Of a DNA stretch of 64,000 nt, positions 60,387-64,000 are shown in pieces. The stretch lies in assembly GCA_000442125.1 (NCBI GenBank), contig KE546971.1:1676583-1740582 (forward strand), in the 5' to 3' direction. Position numbers and translations under genes: made by a program. Source of the DNA: Opeltia flavorubescens (taxonomy: Eukaryota > Ascomycota > Lecanoromycetes > Teloschistales > Teloschistaceae). The notes under the pieces are model-generated. The model worked only from the letters and a program-made list of their open reading frames with translations. It made no database searches and had not been told where the DNA came from. Within the stretch, counting starts at the first letter, position 1; each line of letters begins with the position of its first letter.

Positions 60387-61472
60387 CTTGCTGAAGGAAA
60401 GAAATGCAAAGTTGTCAAAAGTGGATGGTGATGAATGGTTGATCTGATAGGCTCTGCTGTGGTGCGGATAGCTAGGAGAATCCAGGTGATGTGCACTGGC
60501 TTTTGTATGTCTTTGAAGTCGCCATGTCGCATCAAAAGGATGGTACAGTGTTTTTGCCGGCTACAACTTCAATGGCAGGTACAACCAATTGCTGCTTACC
60601 GTGCGTCATTCGTATCCAAAAGTCAGCGGATGAGGCTCGTATCCGACGACTCACTTTCCCCACATTCTGCCCCAAGCCGCTTTCTGGGCTCGCGCCACCC
60701 CGTGAAAACACCATGCCAATGCATGGTTCCGTGGTCTGCATGCGGAGTAGACACTTAAATTAGAAATGGTCATTGCACAGGTCCGGATATTCATGTGGTG
60801 ACCAATGAGGTTGGTCTGCTGCTGCGGAATTATTCCATTCCGATTAGGTCCGACTTACTTCGCTACCATCATGAGGTCGTACCAGGTGGGATCTTATTGT
60901 CTTATTGTTTTGAGGTCGTTCCGGCTGTACGGACTGTATGATCTGGACTTTCTCCACTCTCCAAGAAGACACTTCACTCAGGTGACGCGACATAGCATCG
61001 GCAGACAAGCATCCGCAATGTCTGAATCTGTTGCGCCAGCCCTATTTTCGAAGGTCTAGGTTCTATTTTGATCACTGAGGTGTTGTTCGGGACTACACGG
61101 CTGATAATGGTAGAAAGGAGGCACAAACATCCAGATCAAAAATGACATGCGACAACAACGTGCTTGCGACAAGGCTGACTGTGTGCTAAATGCAGAGAGG
61201 GTGCAATGAGGTATGGAGAGGACTTGATAAACTTTTACGTGGGGCATATGAGCGTTGCAGTGAAAAACAGAGAACGAAGTTAAAACCCAAAAAAACCGCT
61301 CGGCATTTAGTCAGCAAGATTATCCTCTATCATCACAACTCCCCCTAATTCGATGCAGATCTGGGTGTACGTGGGGCTCCTCATCGCCTCTTTTTTTGGG
61401 TCGATCGGATTTAACCTCTGTCCGTATATTTATTCTCTCCAGTCTGTCTTGATGATCGAACAAGGTTTTCAA
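60387..61472. other. Upstream region of the PhiA-like gene
   Basis: No coding frame with motifs. Part of it must hold the promoter of the minus-strand gene. I could not identify a TATA or CCAAT box with confidence. Confidence 0.45.
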
Positions 61473-61552
61473 GAGCGTGATCGGGAATTGAACTCGCGTT
61501 TGCGCGAGCCGGGCTCATAACCGGTAATTTTCTCAACTAGACCATGGTGCCG
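61473..61552 (-). tRNA. tRNA-like sequence, probably a pseudogene
   Basis: On the minus strand, TGGTCTAGTTGAG (61544-61532) fits the A box/D-loop of a tRNA and GAGTTCAATTCCC (61495-61483) fits the B box/T-loop. Between them CCGG-TTATGAG-CCCGG is an anticodon-arm-like hairpin, and CTCGCG-CAAA-CGCGAG forms a perfect stem. But the two ends do not pair as a 7-bp acceptor stem (GGCACCA against TCACGCT), the T-stem has a mismatch, the anticodon would be unusual, and no T-run terminator follows. I read it as a decayed tRNA or a tRNA-derived piece. tRNAscan-SE would settle it. Confidence 0.35.
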
Positions 61553-61971
61553 AGCGGCGAATTTTCGAGAGATAAGACCGTAAACAAGGGACGTGACACT
61601 GATGGCAGGTGTTGAAGCCTTCGAAATCCCAGAGAACACGGTGATAGAAGAGCAACAACAGAACTTCTTCGCCTGTCTGTTCGGATTAAAGATTGCTTCA
61701 ATTAGTCGCGTTCAACCAATGCGGCGTAGTATTGTAAGGCAATCTGCAGTAAACACTCAACGCGGTCACCGTAGCCCCTTTTTGGCGGGAAGTAAGGGGT
61801 TGCTGGTCGCCTGATACACAGATCGACGTCACGGAAACATCAAACGCCAGCATGCACGACTCGCCAACTGGCACCATTAATCAACCTTCCTGTCTTTGGT
61901 GTCCTCTTCAGCTATCTTGACATGGTCCCTGCTCACCGACATTTCTCAAATATTCGCTTTCGTCTCTGAAG
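61553..61971. other. Upstream region and leader of the LYAR-like gene
   Basis: A 73-codon open run at 61593-61814 lies here but has no motif. The C/T-rich sequence before 61972 is probably the 5' leader. Confidence 0.45.
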
Positions 61972-63543
61972 ATGGTGTCCTTTTCTTGCGAGGTAAGTCC
62001 GTCTCATGATTGGGCATCCATCACACGCCAACCAATGCGCTGACTCGGAGCTTGCTGCCTTACTAGAATTGTGGAGACGTCCTGACGAAGAAGAAAGTCG
62101 ACGCTCATCACCGACAATGTCAAGGCGCTTCCTTTACCTGCCTTGATTGCATGACCCATTTCCGAGGCACCGATTATAGAGCTCATACTGTACGCTCCTT
62201 CCCAAAACTCATCCATCCCCCCATCATCACTTACACCTGCTCCTTCCTAGTCCTGTGTGTCCGAAGCACAAAAATACCAAGGCGCCCTCTACAAGGAGAA
62301 ACCCTCCAAACAAGCCAAGAAATCCGTCAAAATCTCCACTCCCTCCTCCCTCGTCCCCCGCAAAGCCTTCGTCGAAGATGCACCGGATACAGATAGCAAC
62401 GCCATCGCCATTGTCGACCCACCCCCAGAAGCTCCCACTCCACCTCCCGCAGTCAAGAACCCCCAGCCAGTCAACGTGTTCGACTTCCTTGTCGCCGAAG
62501 ACACCCCCAATGCCTCCAAAATCTCCCTCGGCGGTACCCGCGCCCAAATGGAAATGAAACCCCACGCTCCACCTCTCTTCGATCCGAACCGACGCTCAGA
62601 CTCCAGCGACTCCGGTACAGATCACCACTACGATTCAGCTTACGAAAGAGACGGCTACACCTACGGCACAGAACCCATTCTCTCAACCTCCTCCCTCAAA
62701 CAAATCGAATACAAAACCCCCGCACCAAAACACCACGCCCACCATAACAACAACGATGGCAGCCAACAACCCATAATCTACGAACTCGACGGCGCCCACC
62801 GCACCTCAACCGACAAAAAGCGCAAGCGCCAACACCTCGAAGACCTCGACCTAACCGCTGCCCGCCCCCCCTCCCGTCAAGAACTCGACTCAATGATGAT
62901 CGACACCACCTCCGCCGCCCCAACCCCACTCCTCCACTCCGGCCTAACGGGCGGGCTAAACCGCCTCCTCTCAAAATCCACAAACAAATTCCTCCCCAGC
63001 CCAGAATACAGCGCCTCATCGCAACAACAAGACCCCAGCCCCCCCAGCCCCGTGAAGCGGACAAAACGCATCCTCTCCACCATCGACGGCGGGGAGAAAG
63101 TCCGGAAAACGAGTTCGGGCGCACTGGTCCGGGTTCGAAAAAGCACACACCGAAGGACTTCGGATGAGAGTAATTCCGCTCGGCCGAGGAAACATCAGCG
63201 GGCGTCGTTGTTGGCGAAAGATGCTGCAAGCGAGACCTCTACCAGTCGACCAAAACACGAGCTCAAGAAAATCGAATACCATAACCAAAACGCACAAAAC
63301 CGAACTAGTAAGGACACATCCCAACAGATAATCCTCTACCGCTCCCGCGCCGAGCTCTTCCTCTCCTTCATCAACAAAGGCCCCGACAGCGAACACGGCT
63401 GCAGCATCAACAAAGCTTTAAAACGCTATCACCGTGAGCGAGGGCTCGGTGTAGGCGGGAAACAGGAAGAGGAGAAGGAGCTGTGGAAGAGTTTGAGGGT
63501 GAGGAGGAATGAGATGGGGGAGGTTGTTATTATTGGTGCTTGA
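61972..63543 (+). CDS. LYAR-type nucleolar C2HC zinc-finger protein, three exons
   Basis: Exons are 61972-61992, 62067-62189 and 62251-63543. Introns of 74 and 61 bases have GTAAGT and GTACGC donors and TAG acceptors, both phase 0. The 478-residue product starts MVSFSCENCGDVLTKKKV. It carries the two LYAR C2HC fingers: Cys6, Cys9, His21, Cys25, then Cys32, Cys35, His47, Cys50 (FTCLDCMTHF, GTDYRAHTSCVSEAQKY, ALYKEK). All ligands are present. LYAR proteins act in the nucleolus in ribosome biogenesis and growth control; the fungal proteins share the fingers plus a long tail. The tail is Pro/Ser-rich and disordered, with VFDFLVAEDTPNASK (about 124-138), a basic KKRKRQ (about 237-242, likely nuclear signal), and an ordered basic C-terminal end (RAELFLSFINKG ... 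INKALKRYHRERG). Without the two short upstream exons the ORF would lack its fingers, so the splicing is essential for the call. Confidence 0.93.
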
Positions 63544-64000
63544 TATGGAGTGGGCGGGCGGTTGGAATGAGGAGGGAGGTGTGAGGTGTGTGGGGTGTGG
63601 GTTGGCGGTTTGATTCAGGAGAATTTGCGGGGGAAAGGAATTTGCGGAGAGCACGTAAGAGATGAAATTGAAGAGAAGAATTGAGAAGGAAGGTGCCAAC
63701 ATTTGAACAGGGAGAGAGATTACGGCAAAGTTTTGGGAAGAAGCGTAAGGGAAAATGAGAGAGAGATGGGGGTCCTTTGGCTACACCGTGAACGAACGAC
63801 AGCGGCCGTGTTTTGTCCTTTCACACAGGTCTGCTTCCGAGGAGCAAGCAGCCTGCACTACAGCCACGATCGATTCCATCAGTCAGTCATTCAGCAACCA
63901 AGCAAGCAAGCGAGGCGCTTCGGTTTTCATCGCATTGATTTATCCTTTCTTTTTCCAGCTTTTGACGCCACTTTTGTCACATAGCACGATACCCACTGGT
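63544..64000. other. 3' flank of the LYAR-like gene and probable promoter of a next gene
   Basis: A/G-rich sequence to about 63780 is probably the 3' untranslated region. From 63890 the sequence becomes C/T-rich (ending CTTTCTTTTTCCAGC), resembling a leader or intron end of a gene beyond the window. No gene is complete here. Confidence 0.4.

Noticed and set aside
62696-63396. Long minus-strand frames opposite the LYAR-like gene
   Set aside because: Arg/Gly/Trp/Cys-rich antisense shadows of a G/C-biased coding exon.
62257-63543. Starting the LYAR-like protein at the GTG at 62257
   Set aside because: An intron acceptor ends at 62250, and two upstream exons supply the zinc fingers and a proper ATG at 61972.
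1-64000. CRISPR arrays, operons or bacterial insertion sequences
   Set aside because: No regularly spaced identical repeats and no prokaryotic gene layout; gene structure is fungal.

Overview
The window looks like nuclear DNA of a filamentous ascomycete (Pezizomycotina). A leotiomycete/helotialean relative is my best guess, but that is inference. The supported genes have short introns of 59-74 bases with GTAAGT or GTACGT donors, CTAAC/CTAAT-like branch sites and TAG/CAG acceptors. One gene is a PhiA-type cell-wall protein and another is a LYAR-type nucleolar zinc-finger protein. There are no operons, ribosome-binding sites or CRISPR-like arrays.

Only four protein genes look intact. They are a secreted double-psi beta-barrel protein (13211-13780, +), a 408-residue protein I do not recognise (27573-28799, -), a two-exon PhiA-like secreted cell-wall protein (59701-60386, -), and a three-exon LYAR homologue (61972-63543, +). 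The last two form a gene island at the right end, separated by a tRNA-like sequence (about 61473-61552, -).

Most of the remaining ~58 kb is decayed DNA. Recognisable scraps include a Ty3/gypsy-type reverse transcriptase (about 1.35-1.59 kb), a SNF2-family helicase C-terminal domain (about 3.1-3.4 kb), a possible superfamily-1 helicase (about 9.2-9.5 kb) and the region after the methyltransferase domain of a highly reducing polyketide synthase (41.1-41.4 kb). There are also Pro/Ser/Gln-rich gag-like pieces (38.5-39.2, 44.3-45.4, 47.9-48.2 and 50.7-51.5 kb). Several frames look protein-like, are broken by a few stops, and match nothing I can name. The pattern fits repeat-induced point mutation or similar decay of duplicated DNA, but no computation was possible here.

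Two features stand out. First, a 543-bp element at 34327-34869 has ~81-bp terminal inverted repeats, the outer 62 bases identical, flanked by TA: a textbook mariner-type MITE that appears much younger than its surroundings. Second, at least five decayed copies of an unidentified gene family share a core like TDRPFE-x-LTAAVGHQAR (20.4, 33.3, 41.8, 50.3 and 53.6 kb). That family is the best candidate here for something undescribed.

The intact genes do not form a pathway. Two encode secreted or cell-wall proteins, one a nucleolar protein, and one is unknown. The layout resembles a repeat-rich, gene-poor compartment with isolated surviving genes, ending in a normal gene-dense segment from about 59.7 kb.
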